Positions 1 to 8,387 of a stretch of 64,000 nucleotides of DNA are shown piece by piece. Position numbers and translations under genes: made by a program. How positions within the stretch are numbered: the stretch's first letter is position 1; the number at the start of each line of letters is the position of its first letter. The stretch is from positions 372,001 to 436,000 of the forward strand of contig NZ_CP116968.1 in the NCBI RefSeq assembly GCF_032051675.1, given 5' to 3'. Source of the DNA: Candidatus Nitrospira neomarina (GTDB taxonomy: Bacteria; Nitrospirota; Nitrospiria; Nitrospirales; UBA8639). Below the pieces are notes generated by a model. The model was not told the DNA's origin. It made no database searches and saw only the letters and a list, made by a program, of their open reading frames with translations.

Positions 1-128
1 TTTGCGCAGGATTAGATTACCCATCAAAGGCTACGGGTCGGTTCAAAAAAGTCCGTCCAGCAAGGCCGCAGCCGTTTTAACGCGCGGAGCGTACGCGTAG
101 TACGTGAGCACGGAAAAATGGCGAGAAC

Positions 129-146
129 GCCGCTGGCGGCTTTTTT
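129..146 (+). terminator. Hairpin plus T-run in left-end spacer
   Basis: A five-base inverted repeat (GCCGC/GCGGC, two bases between) is followed directly by six T residues, the form of a small intrinsic terminator. It would end transcription of a gene left of the window. The rest of positions 1-280 shows no gene; the stretch around 60-120 is rich in short GC-rich palindromic words and looks like a REP-type intergenic repeat, but I see no second copy here. Confidence 0.4.
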
Positions 147-292
147 CAACAGACCCTGAAATAGAGGCGGAAATCGTCAATTCATCAATAGTTCGATGTT
201 TTTCTGGAAGATGATATGATTTCGGTGCCTGGGAGGGATGGGCTTTCCCCGGATCCTGAAATAAAGCGACCAGCATAACCGGAGGACTGAGG

Positions 293-1672
293 ATGTTTAA
301 CACGATCATTGAACCCTTTCGTATCAAAATGGTCGAACGTATCCGGATGACGACAGAAACCGAACGTCGGGAATTAATTGCCAAAGCCGGTTACAACGTC
401 TTTCGACTGCACTCTGAGGATGTTCTGATCGATCTCCTGACCGATAGTGGCACCGGGGCCATGAGTGCCAAGCAGTGGGCGGCTATCATGCGGGGGGATG
501 AAAGTTATGCGGGAAGTCCATCGTTTTACCGGTTTGAATCTGCGGTACAGGAATTAATGGGATTTCCGCTCGTCATACCGACCCATCAGGGAAGGGCGGC
601 GGAACGCATCTTGTTTTCTACCATCTGCAAGGCCGGGGACGTGGTTCCCAATAATACGCACTTCGATACCACCAGGGCCAACGTGGAATTTTGTGGAGCC
701 CGGGCAGTAGATGTGCCCTGTCGCGAATTGGCCGATCTCTCCAGTGAGTTTCCCTTCAAGGGCAATATGGATGTTGAAAGTCTTCGCGCGGTTTTTCAAA
801 AAGAAGGGCGCGAGCGTATTCCGTTGGTGATGATCACCGTCACCAATAATTCCGGTGGAGGGCAACCGGTCTCGATGGCCAACATGAGAGAGGTGGCCGA
901 GGTCTGTCGCGCTTTTGACCGACCGTTATACCTGGATGCCTGCCGGATTGCAGAAAATGCCTATTTCATTAAACTGCGCGAACCGGGATATGGGGACAAA
1001 ATGGTCCGCGACATTGTTCGTGAAATGTGCGATCTGGCCGATGGCTGTACGATGTCCGCAAAAAAAGATGCCATTGTGAACATCGGCGGATTTCTCGCTA
1101 CACGCAACGCCGAGTTGGCCCAACAAGAGCAAAATCTGTTGATCTTAACCGAGGGGTTTCCCACTTATGGGGGATTGGCCGGACGTGATTTGGAAGCCAT
1201 GGCCGAAGGGTTAAAGGAAGGCGTGGAGGAAGATTATCTCCAGTATCGCATTACCTCCACTGGGTATCTGGGTAACCATTTGCATGAAGCCGGTGTGCCG
1301 ACCCTGCGGCCGCCCGGTGGACATGCCATCTACCTGGATGCGGCCCGCTTCGCACCGCATCTTCAACCGCTCGATCTGCCAGGTATTTCGCTCTGTGTGG
1401 AGTTATACGTGTTGGGAGGCATTCGAGCCGTGGAAATCGGCACCGCCATGTTTGGCAAGCGCAATGCCGAAACCGGGAAAGAAGAGGCGGGCCCTCGTGA
1501 ACTTGTTCGGTTGGCGATTCCCAGGCGGGTCTATACCCAAAGCCATGTAGATTATATCGTGGAAGTGGTGGAAGAAGCGTTCCGGCGGCGTGAGGGTTTG
1601 AAGCCGTTTCGATTTCTGGAACAAGCGCCCTTTCTCCGGCATTTCACTGCGCAATATGGAATGGTGAAATAA
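293..1672 (+). CDS. tnaA: Tryptophanase (L-tryptophan indole-lyase)
   Basis: A PLP-dependent beta-eliminating lyase of 459 residues, full length for the tryptophanase/tyrosine phenol-lyase family. Tryptophanase splits L-tryptophan to indole, pyruvate and ammonia in the cytoplasm. The PLP lysine is in MSAKKD (K258), and the family blocks TDSGTGAMS, PTHQGR, GGQPVSMANM and FPTYGGLAGRD are intact. Near residue 395 it reads GIRAVEIG as in tryptophanase, not the MERG of tyrosine phenol-lyase, and HFDTTR is also tryptophanase-like; FKGNMDV and NIGGF fit either. I therefore prefer tryptophanase, with tyrosine phenol-lyase as the alternative. The start is set by GGAGG at 281-285, seven bases before ATG. 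No tnaC-like leader or permease gene is adjacent. Confidence 0.9.
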   Translation: MFNTIIEPFRIKMVERIRMTTETERRELIAKAGYNVFRLHSEDVLIDLLTDSGTGAMSAKQWAAIMRGDESYAGSPSFYRFESAVQELMGFPLVIPTHQGRAAERILFSTICKAGDVVPNNTHFDTTRANVEFCGARAVDVPCRELADLSSEFPFKGNMDVESLRAVFQKEGRERIPLVMITVTNNSGGGQPVSMANMREVAEVCRAFDRPLYLDACRIAENAYFIKLREPGYGDKMVRDIVREMCDLADGCTMSAKKDAIVNIGGFLATRNAELAQQEQNLLILTEGFPTYGGLAGRDLEAMAEGLKEGVEEDYLQYRITSTGYLGNHLHEAGVPTLRPPGGHAIYLDAARFAPHLQPLDLPGISLCVELYVLGGIRAVEIGTAMFGKRNAETGKEEAGPRELVRLAIPRRVYTQSHVDYIVEVVEEAFRRREGLKPFRFLEQAPFLRHFTAQYGMVK

Positions 1673-1767
1673 CTTTACAAACGAACAATGCAGAAGTGGG
1701 GTAAGAGGCATAATTGCCAGTTGTTTCTTAGCGCTTTCGCCTGAGGTTTGATGCATCGCACAATTGA

Positions 1768-2136
1768 CAGGTATTGGTGAAAGACGAATTGTTTCAGTGG
1801 GATCAAAGAGTTCTTTATTTTCCCGGGACGCCAGTCCGGGAGGAAATAAAAAGAAAGGAGTACGGAGATGCGTTCCTTCATTCGCATGACAAGTTTCCCA
1901 AAACGAACGGCTGGGAATTTTTCTTTTTGGAAGTCTCCAAAGAAGGCACCAAGATTGCGGATCGGGGAGACAGCGTCGTCAATGTCTCGCAAGGGGTCAC
2001 GTGCTTAAGTTGTCATCAGCCGGCGGCCAGGTTCGACTTTGTTTGTGAAAAGGGGCACGGGTGCGCTCCAATCCCGTTCGATGATCAGAAGATCGCGGCC
2101 ATTCAAAAAGCAGACCCCCGCTGTACCCAAAATTAG
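1768..2136 (+). pseudogene. N-terminally truncated haem c protein fragment
   Basis: An open frame of about 122 codons runs from just after an in-frame TGA to a TAG. It has one c-type haem motif, CLSCH, preceded by a NGWEFFFLEVS block and followed by FDFVCEKGHGC and a C-terminal ADPRC. This resembles exported single-haem proteins of nitrifier-type bacteria. Haem c attachment needs export, but there is no signal peptide and no convincing start codon (a TTG at 1774 lacks a ribosome site), so I read it as the 3' part of a broken gene. It lies between tnaA and the decayed tnaA copy, so this stretch has been rearranged. Confidence 0.6.
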
Positions 2137-2218
2137 GGAGGATAGTTTTGAGGTGATGTATGGCTCAAAAGAGGTTTCGAGCCGAATAAGAAACCTCCCG
2201 CACCCCTTGGCTCATTTA

Positions 2219-2375
2219 TTTGAGAGCATTAGAGGGGGTGTAAATCGGCACGGCAATGTTTGGAAAATGCAACGTGGAAACCGGGAAAGAAGTGCGGGGT
2301 TCCCTAAAACTCATTTCGTTTTCTTAAGCAAATTCCCTTTCTCCGATATTTTGCGGGCATTAGGAAATGGTAGAA
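2219..2375 (+). pseudogene. Decayed, internally deleted copy of the tnaA 3' end
   Basis: Two blocks match the end of the upstream tnaA. Positions 2219-2300 follow tnaA 1417-1490 (the codons for GGIRAVEIGTAMFG and ETGKEE), and 2324-2375 follow tnaA 1621-1675 (AQ/PFLRHFTAQYGMVK and the stop). The roughly 130 bases between these blocks in tnaA are missing, and the reading frame is broken by substitutions and stops. This is the remnant of a second tryptophanase gene or a failed tandem duplication. The match was made by eye; identity is clear but imperfect, which implies old decay. Confidence 0.75.
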
Positions 2376-2604
2376 CGACCTCCAGGACGAAGGTTGGACA
2401 AATAAGGCAAAAGGAAAATTTTCCTGCTTTTAGGTAAGGCGATGTTAAATTGGAAGGCAAAATTCTTTATACAATTGCCACAACTTGGGGCACGGCCCTG
2501 TGAGGGTTGAGCCATCAGGTACAGTATGGGATGCTGGATATGCAAAAGCAGGTTAATGAAATTCCAAATTTTTTTCTCATATTTTATCTAAGGGACTTTC
2601 AAAC

Positions 2605-2622
2605 ACCCCTTTTTTAAGGGGT
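2605..2622 (-). terminator. Hairpin just after the minus-strand membrane gene
   Basis: A perfect seven-base inverted repeat (ACCCCTT/AAGGGGT, four-base loop) begins three bases beyond the stop codon of the minus-strand gene. On that strand it is followed by a weakly T-rich run, so it may be its terminator. Positions 2376-2604 hold no gene that I can support. Confidence 0.45.
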
Positions 2623-2625
2623 TCG

Positions 2626-4041
2626 TTAAAATGGCACGAATGTTACGGACGCCCCGCACGTTTCTGCGCTCTCAGCCAACCGTATGATTTGAAATTTTTC
2701 CTTTGCAAAAATATACCAACCTTGTGAACTGGCGATTTTTTGGGTGTATTTGTCGAGAGATTCAGTATGTTGCAGCGCGGGGTAAAACAGCTTAGCCAGA
2801 CACACTACAACATCCTCCCTACCTGAATCCCAGAGGGCTCTAATATAATATCGATCCCCTTCTACTGATCCGGTGGGGAATATAATCCTCGTCTTCATTC
2901 CAGCCTGAACTTTTTGTGCCAGGTCATTTAGCTCTGCCTCTGGTCTTGTTGTATGCGTTCGGTTTACCTCTAAAGCTTTCTCTAGAATTTCTTCTGCTCT
3001 CTTTTGCTCCACTCTGAACAATGTCTCTTTTGCTACTTGTCGCCTTGTCTGATCCGTTGAGAGAAGGTCCATGGCAACTATCCTATTGATATCAACTCGA
3101 CTAATGATTTGCTTGGCCTTGCTTGCTAGCTCACGATCCGTGTGTCGAGTTAGATCGAGCATGACCAAAACCCTGGATTCGGTAGGAATTAGAGCTTCAA
3201 AGTAGGCTTCAATTTCTTCGTCATTCCATTTTTTCAATTCGTCGAGAGCCGTGATTTTCTCTGCTACATGGCTTGATGGATTTTCGAGCTGTAAGATAGT
3301 GACCTTCGAGTCGGAATTGGTCAATGTAAAAAAGGTTGAGTTGAGTAACGTTAGCTCCCTATTCATGACAGGTTTCCAGCCGATTGGATTGAAGGCATAT
3401 GCTACATCCGTAAATGGATCTTCGGTAAATCTTGATTTCGCTTTCACCTCATAGAGGGGTTTAATGGCAGTTCTTTCAAGAGTTTCATCCCAGGTAATCG
3501 CATACTTGGGTTCGGGATCTGGGGTATACTTCAGCTCCAATATCTCTGGATCAGTTCCCCGAGGGTCCTTGCTGTAGTAGAGACTGAAGGTGTTCTGATC
3601 ATTGAAGGGCTTGTCTTTTATGATGAGAAAGTGCTGGTGGCGGAGTTGTCTGGCCTCTGGGTGTAGCTTTGGAATTAACTCTTGTCGTAGATAGAACTCT
3701 GTAGATGTTAGGCGTTCATAATCTTGAAGATTCTTAAAGACACCCTGGAAGACATGTGTAGAAGGTTTTTTGTCTCCGGGCCCACGAAAAAACCACCAAC
3801 CAATCGATACGACTACCAAAAGTATTCCGAACCATCCACTTAGCCAGAAATAGCTTCGGTAAGTATTTTTTTCAGTCTCCGTGGCGGGGGGATCGGTTCT
3901 CATACAAGCTTTTCTATAAATACTGTATGCCCAATTGGTGATAAACAAGTTAAACAAAAGGGCAAATAGAAAAGGGCCATACGAGAATGCGTCAGAGGCA
4001 ATGTTTCTCAACTCTGGAAAGGAAACAGTAAATTGGTTCAT
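2626..4041 (-). CDS. Membrane-anchored protein of unknown function
   Basis: I do not recognise this 471-residue protein. It has two hydrophobic segments near the N-terminus (about residues 20-40 and 66-88), separated by a short basic loop with KACMRTD. A large polar domain of about 380 residues follows. Residues 290-370 are rich in charged helical sequence, with patterns reminiscent of HEAT-like or coiled helices, but no catalytic motif is evident. The likely topology is two membrane helices with a large soluble domain on one side. It stands alone: its neighbour upstream on the same strand begins about 400 bases away. Base composition is more A+T-rich than the flanking ligase genes. Confidence 0.7.
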   Translation of the reverse strand: MNQFTVSFPELRNIASDAFSYGPFLFALLFNLFITNWAYSIYRKACMRTDPPATETEKNTYRSYFWLSGWFGILLVVVSIGWWFFRGPGDKKPSTHVFQGVFKNLQDYERLTSTEFYLRQELIPKLHPEARQLRHQHFLIIKDKPFNDQNTFSLYYSKDPRGTDPEILELKYTPDPEPKYAITWDETLERTAIKPLYEVKAKSRFTEDPFTDVAYAFNPIGWKPVMNRELTLLNSTFFTLTNSDSKVTILQLENPSSHVAEKITALDELKKWNDEEIEAYFEALIPTESRVLVMLDLTRHTDRELASKAKQIISRVDINRIVAMDLLSTDQTRRQVAKETLFRVEQKRAEEILEKALEVNRTHTTRPEAELNDLAQKVQAGMKTRIIFPTGSVEGDRYYIRALWDSGREDVVVCLAKLFYPALQHTESLDKYTQKIASSQGWYIFAKEKFQIIRLAESAETCGASVTFVPF

Positions 4042-4441
4042 ATCCCGTATTCTCTTTCTTGCAGTTATATTAATGAGAAGTACGAAAAATAGAGCGGGAT
4101 CCTCCCTTCCCTCTTTCTAAAAACCGTGTATGTCTAAACAGTAGGAATTTTCAGACAAGTCATAAATAGAGAATTTGGGAACATTATAATTCGTTGCAAG
4201 TAGTGTATTTAAACTTAGAAATACAATCAATTGATTGAGTCCTATCCTTTATAAGACTAAAAAACCTTTCAAAACTTCTGTTGAAGATAAATACGGTACC
4301 CCAAAAAAATCTGCCATACCCTCAAAGCAAGCCATCTTTGACAAAAATATTAACCTCTTAGTTGGGATCAGGAGCAAAAGTAATTTGAGACACAGGGATA
4401 GGACGTTACAACGCAAAGGCCTAATTGGAAAATTTTTGCAT
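4042..4441. other. AT-rich intergenic region, no gene seen
   Basis: About 400 bases separate two minus-strand genes. The sequence is A+T-rich with scattered stops in all frames. A weak open frame on the plus strand runs on into the antisense of the next gene and has no ribosome site. It presumably contains the promoter of the membrane-protein gene, but I cannot point to one. Confidence 0.5.
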
Positions 4442-5458
4442 TTACGAATCGGGGAGGATGTAGAAGAGGCAATCGCTTTGGGCGATTTCTGCGTTTGTCG
4501 TGACCATCATGAGCCGGCTGGGATGAGCCAATCGAAGTTCGCCGTTGTGCACGGAGAAAATCGCTTTGCTGACGTTTTGTCCCCTCGCATTCTTGGCCCA
4601 CAGGACATCCAGGCCCCGCGCTCCGACCCAACCCAGAGTCTCCTGTGGAGACCATAGTCCAAAATTCAATCGATCCACATCTGAAGGAAGGGTGAGATCC
4701 ACTTCGGAAACCGGTCCACCGTTAAAGGCCACGGTGGCCCCTTCCTGCAGTTCCACTCGAATGGGATGATGGAGCACGGTCACCGGTGACGAGATATCTG
4801 AAAAATTCTTGGCCATGGCATACCGTGTTAATCCGCGGAAGGCCAGCTCATCGGCCTGTGGATCTCGTGCCCAGCCTGCTTCGATGGTGACGGTCGGCCA
4901 GTCATATTCCGTCGCTTCCATTAATGTGCCTAACCGCAAATCGGTCACAATCAGATGATCACAAAAGACTCCCGTCAACGTTTCATGGGTTTCCCGGTTC
5001 AGGGTGGTCACACCATATGCCGGACTTCGGCCTGAAGTGTTATGAAAGTCAATCAAGGCTTCAGGTTGGGCCTGATGCAGTTCGTGGAGCATGGCTTGGG
5101 CGATGGTCCCTTCCTGTCCCTGAAACGGAGATCGAAAACACCGATTGAGATCTTTTCCTTCTGGTGGGTATCGATGAGAAAACATTGGTCTGGTCAAGGC
5201 CGCTCCGATGGATCCGATAAAACAGAGCATATTGACTTGGGGTTGTCGTCCTTCCCGGAACCATCGATGAAGGGCGCGCACGCCTGAGGGTTCATTCCCA
5301 TGTAATAAGGTACAGACGGCGCGCGTGCGCGTGGTATCCATGCCCGGAAGCCAAAGAAAGGTAGGCTCACCAAGCTTCATCAGGAAATCCTCGACCGTCG
5401 GCCCCACGTCTTGTGGTGTGGGTGCTTCCCATCTGGGTATAGGTCGTGCGGGGTTCAT
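4442..5458 (-). CDS. AspA/AstE-type zinc-dependent amidohydrolase
   Basis: A 338-residue member of the succinylglutamate desuccinylase/aspartoacylase branch of the M14 carboxypeptidase superfamily. These enzymes cleave N-acyl amino acids or related amide bonds. Visible zinc and substrate motifs are HGNEPSG (H53, E56), DLNR (103-106), DFHNTSG (H139) and the catalytic glutamate in IEAGW (E193). A beta-rich C-terminal domain follows, as in the family. No signal peptide is present, so it should be cytoplasmic. Its ATG overlaps the TGA of the GCS2-type ligase upstream, so the two are translationally coupled. A ligase that makes an amide beside a hydrolase that splits one suggests a shared small-molecule pathway; the substrate is unknown. 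Confidence 0.85.
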   Translation of the reverse strand: MNPARPIPRWEAPTPQDVGPTVEDFLMKLGEPTFLWLPGMDTTRTRAVCTLLHGNEPSGVRALHRWFREGRQPQVNMLCFIGSIGAALTRPMFSHRYPPEGKDLNRCFRSPFQGQEGTIAQAMLHELHQAQPEALIDFHNTSGRSPAYGVTTLNRETHETLTGVFCDHLIVTDLRLGTLMEATEYDWPTVTIEAGWARDPQADELAFRGLTRYAMAKNFSDISSPVTVLHHPIRVELQEGATVAFNGGPVSEVDLTLPSDVDRLNFGLWSPQETLGWVGARGLDVLWAKNARGQNVSKAIFSVHNGELRLAHPSRLMMVTTNAEIAQSDCLFYILPDS

Positions 5459-6948
5459 TCGGGATTCAGACTCCAGTGTGAAACAGGCGAGCCCGTATGG
5501 GCGGATCGCAGATAATCGTCGAGCATGTGCGTGAGAGCCGTGGGACGGTCATGCCCCCGGCTTTCATACTGTTCCAACCGATGGACCTGCCAACGAGCAC
5601 CATTCATCCGGGTCTCCAAGCGATGCCGGATCACATTCAGCATGGTGTGGATTTCTTCCTTCTCCACTCCGCTCTCCTCCAAGCCCTTCTCGGCTACCGG
5701 CAATAATTCCCCGGCCAGGTCACACACGGATATTTCGCGCAACCCATGCCCCGGCTGACCCGGCCATACTAACATGGCCTCCATCCCATATTCGGCAGCC
5801 CGATAGAAATTCCGGTGCGCATATTCAAACGGAAACTGATGGAGGAGCTGTTCGATCTGCTGTCGCATGCCTAAGGTCAGCCCTATCACAAACGCCGCAT
5901 TGGCTGCCATATCAATCGGCGTAGGTCCTGAGGGTAGGGATCGAAATTCGACGCGAAAATGTCCATTGGCACCAGCATCATAGATTGCCCGATTCCAACG
6001 CCAGACGGTTCCCTGGTGCAGGCGTAATTCCTCGAGCTGCGGCAGTTGCCCTCGACTGAGGCATTCCATCGGATCTTCGGAACTCATCACCGGCAACAAG
6101 GGGGAATGAAGCGCCACGGCTTCCGCAAATAACTCATACGCGCCTCGACGGACCCATCCATGGCCAAACGACACTCTGGCCGGTTGATGCCAATCACCTG
6201 GTTGGACTTTTCGACTGTCGATGGCTTGCTTGAACAAGGCCACGCGGGTTTCTTCCCACAGCCGATGCTGCAAAAAAATGGGACTATTCGCACTGAGAGC
6301 CAAAGCAACGGGTGTGACCAGTTGCGCCGCATTAAAGACCTGAGCAAAATCCTGAGGATTCACCCGAAGATGAATTTGAAAAGAGGTCGTGGCCCCTTCC
6401 AGCGTGACATCCGGACAGGTCACTGTTAAGGGCTCCGGTCCATTGATGTGTATCGCAAATGGACCTTCGCGCAACCGTCGAAGGCCGGCCGAGAGCGCAC
6501 GATAGCGTGGGAGATCCGACAGCACCGGCGAATCCAGTTCTTCGGCGCAGAGGGTCGGCAGGATGCCAATTGGCGCAATGCGTCCTCCCCATTTTTGCGC
6601 ACAATATTCCAATGATTGGATGGCGTTCGCTAATTGCGCCCGGACATGGGAAAAGGGATGGCCCGCCAAGGCGACGGGAGACAAATTATATTCTAAATTA
6701 AACCGGTCTAACTCGAGTTGGAGGTGTTCATCATGCGCGCAATTCAAAAGGGTCCGGTTAATGGGATAAGCCCGGCCTTCGCTATTGATAATTGAGAGTT
6801 CGAGTTCCGCCCCGATGGAGAGAGGACCGACACCAAATCCCGGCTGCTCCACCACATGCCTAAGAGCTTTCAAGCTTTGAATGAGCCGTTGCCCGAACCG
6901 GGTAAAATCCTCTTCGTTAAACTGGTCGCGATCAATACATAAACCCAT
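5455..6948 (-). CDS. GCS2-family carboxylate-amine ligase
   Basis: A 497-residue protein of the glutamate-cysteine ligase type 2 (GCS2/YbdK) family of ATP-grasp-like ligases, which join an amino group to a carboxylate with ATP. Motifs seen are GAELEL near residue 46 (the metal-binding glutamates), EGATTSFQIHLRV near 190, and EFRSLPSG near 345. It is longer than YbdK (about 370 residues), with an extra C-terminal helical part. It may make gamma-glutamylcysteine or another gamma-glutamyl compound; sequence alone does not settle this. It begins a two-gene operon with the AspA/AstE-type hydrolase, whose start codon overlaps its stop. Confidence 0.8.
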   Translation of the reverse strand: MGLCIDRDQFNEEDFTRFGQRLIQSLKALRHVVEQPGFGVGPLSIGAELELSIINSEGRAYPINRTLLNCAHDEHLQLELDRFNLEYNLSPVALAGHPFSHVRAQLANAIQSLEYCAQKWGGRIAPIGILPTLCAEELDSPVLSDLPRYRALSAGLRRLREGPFAIHINGPEPLTVTCPDVTLEGATTSFQIHLRVNPQDFAQVFNAAQLVTPVALALSANSPIFLQHRLWEETRVALFKQAIDSRKVQPGDWHQPARVSFGHGWVRRGAYELFAEAVALHSPLLPVMSSEDPMECLSRGQLPQLEELRLHQGTVWRWNRAIYDAGANGHFRVEFRSLPSGPTPIDMAANAAFVIGLTLGMRQQIEQLLHQFPFEYAHRNFYRAAEYGMEAMLVWPGQPGHGLREISVCDLAGELLPVAEKGLEESGVEKEEIHTMLNVIRHRLETRMNGARWQVHRLEQYESRGHDRPTALTHMLDDYLRSAHTGSPVSHWSLNPE

Positions 6949-7176
6949 AGGAGTGTTTCATACCTGATTTCCCGGGCAAGGTAAAGAAGCCCGCCTGGAC
7001 GAACCGTGTTCCGGCTCACGTGAGGGGGCCGGCTTTCTTGTAAGTTATATTCATGAAAGCAATGAATAGTTCCGAAATAGAGGCGAATAGGATTGTGTGA
7101 AGTCCCTCAGTGAGGCCTGCCAGTGCTCTGTCGTGAAAACAGGGGCCGGCAGAACAATGAAAAGGAGAACGGAAAA

Positions 7177-7851
7177 ATGAAGCCAGTATTATGGTTGAGG
7201 AAATCGGCTGGTGTCCTTTTCGTCCTCATGTGTGGGATCGGCATGGCCTACGGGATGGATCACAGCAGGACGCCTCTAGTGAAAATACGGGCATCCCCGG
7301 AGCGGGATGTCGCACCGAGCACTGTGAGCTTGAGGGTGTTTACGGATTCAGTCCCTGAAGTGGAACTGATAGCCTGGGATTATGAAGGCGATGGAAGATT
7401 TGACGCAGAGGGGCCTCATCTCCATTCTCAGACGGTCACCTTCTCAAGTGCCGGACACTTTTCCCCTCGGGTGATTGTAACCAATACACAGGGGCAAACC
7501 TTTGAAGCGACGACCGACGTCGTATTAGAGAATCCAGAAGACCTCCAGGCTGCCCTCAATGCCCGGTGGTCTGGCATGCTGGCGGCCTTAGCGAAGCAGG
7601 ATATTGAGGGGGCTGTCGCGTTTGTGGCTATCAGAAGACGTGATGCCATGCGACATGATTGGACCGTGCTGGCTGATCATTTAGGAGAGATCGCGAATCT
7701 ATTTTCCGTTCCCCTTCAACTGACAGATGGACAAGGATTTCGGGTGGTGGCCAAATCAATCGACCCATTGCCCATGGGGAAAATCCAATTTCCCTTAGAG
7801 GTAGAGTTTGTATGGGAAGCAGATCATCAATGGTATATCAAAAATTTTTAG
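7177..7851 (+). CDS. Exported PKD-like protein of unknown function
   Basis: The ATG at 7177 is chosen because AAGGAG (7163-7168) lies about eight bases before it and a signal peptide begins there: a basic start, a hydrophobic stretch, then a likely cut near GMAYGMD. The mature protein has about 200 residues. Residues 35-125 have the look of a PKD/Ig-like fold (IAWDYEGDGRFD, then VTFSSAGHFSPRVIVT). The C-terminal half, with a WSGMLAAL helix and a WYIKNF end, resembles small solute-binding or NTF2-like folds, but I cannot assign it. It probably sits in the periplasm. It stands alone, divergent from the ligase operon. Confidence 0.75.
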   Translation: MKPVLWLRKSAGVLFVLMCGIGMAYGMDHSRTPLVKIRASPERDVAPSTVSLRVFTDSVPEVELIAWDYEGDGRFDAEGPHLHSQTVTFSSAGHFSPRVIVTNTQGQTFEATTDVVLENPEDLQAALNARWSGMLAALAKQDIEGAVAFVAIRRRDAMRHDWTVLADHLGEIANLFSVPLQLTDGQGFRVVAKSIDPLPMGKIQFPLEVEFVWEADHQWYIKNF

Positions 7852-8387
7852 AATCCGGCGTTTTTTCTCAAATCCAATCCTGGCTGGAAATGATCTCTGA
7901 AAAATGTGTTGTGAGTTTTCTTTCTTATAGCTCAGCTTTTCGATAGTCGCCCATCGTGTCGGGATCGGCTCTTACCCTGTGAGCAGAGCTTATGGTGTAT
8001 AGGGCAAATTCACCTGGCTTAAGGCAGGAAAGATTTGCGATCCCTTTACTCTTTGAATTAAGACACCTCAAATCCCCTTCGCTATTTTCTCAGACCCCCC
8101 CCTGCAAATTTCCCGAAAAAGGGGCCCACTCAGGCTAGAATAGTCGCCACCCCAACAGACCTCCCATTCTTTCCCAATATTACCGTTAATTTATAATGCG
8201 TATCTCAGTCTGGCTGGTGCGGCTATTGGATTAGGTTAAGCAACGGATTTTTGCAACATGAAACCTGTTGGTTTTATTGAGTTTGGAAAATGGTTGTAAA
8301 AGGGATACTTTGCAACAAATACTCGATTCCACCATTTCACATTTAATAATTTCTAGCCACCACTGCCAAGGAGAGGCAAGTGCTGTT
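7852..8387. other. Intergenic region between convergent genes
   Basis: About 535 bases lie between a plus-strand gene and the end of the minus-strand hemopexin-PhoD gene. I found no open frame with a ribosome site, no strong hairpin with a T-run and no RNA gene. The middle is rich in short T and C runs. Confidence 0.5.
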
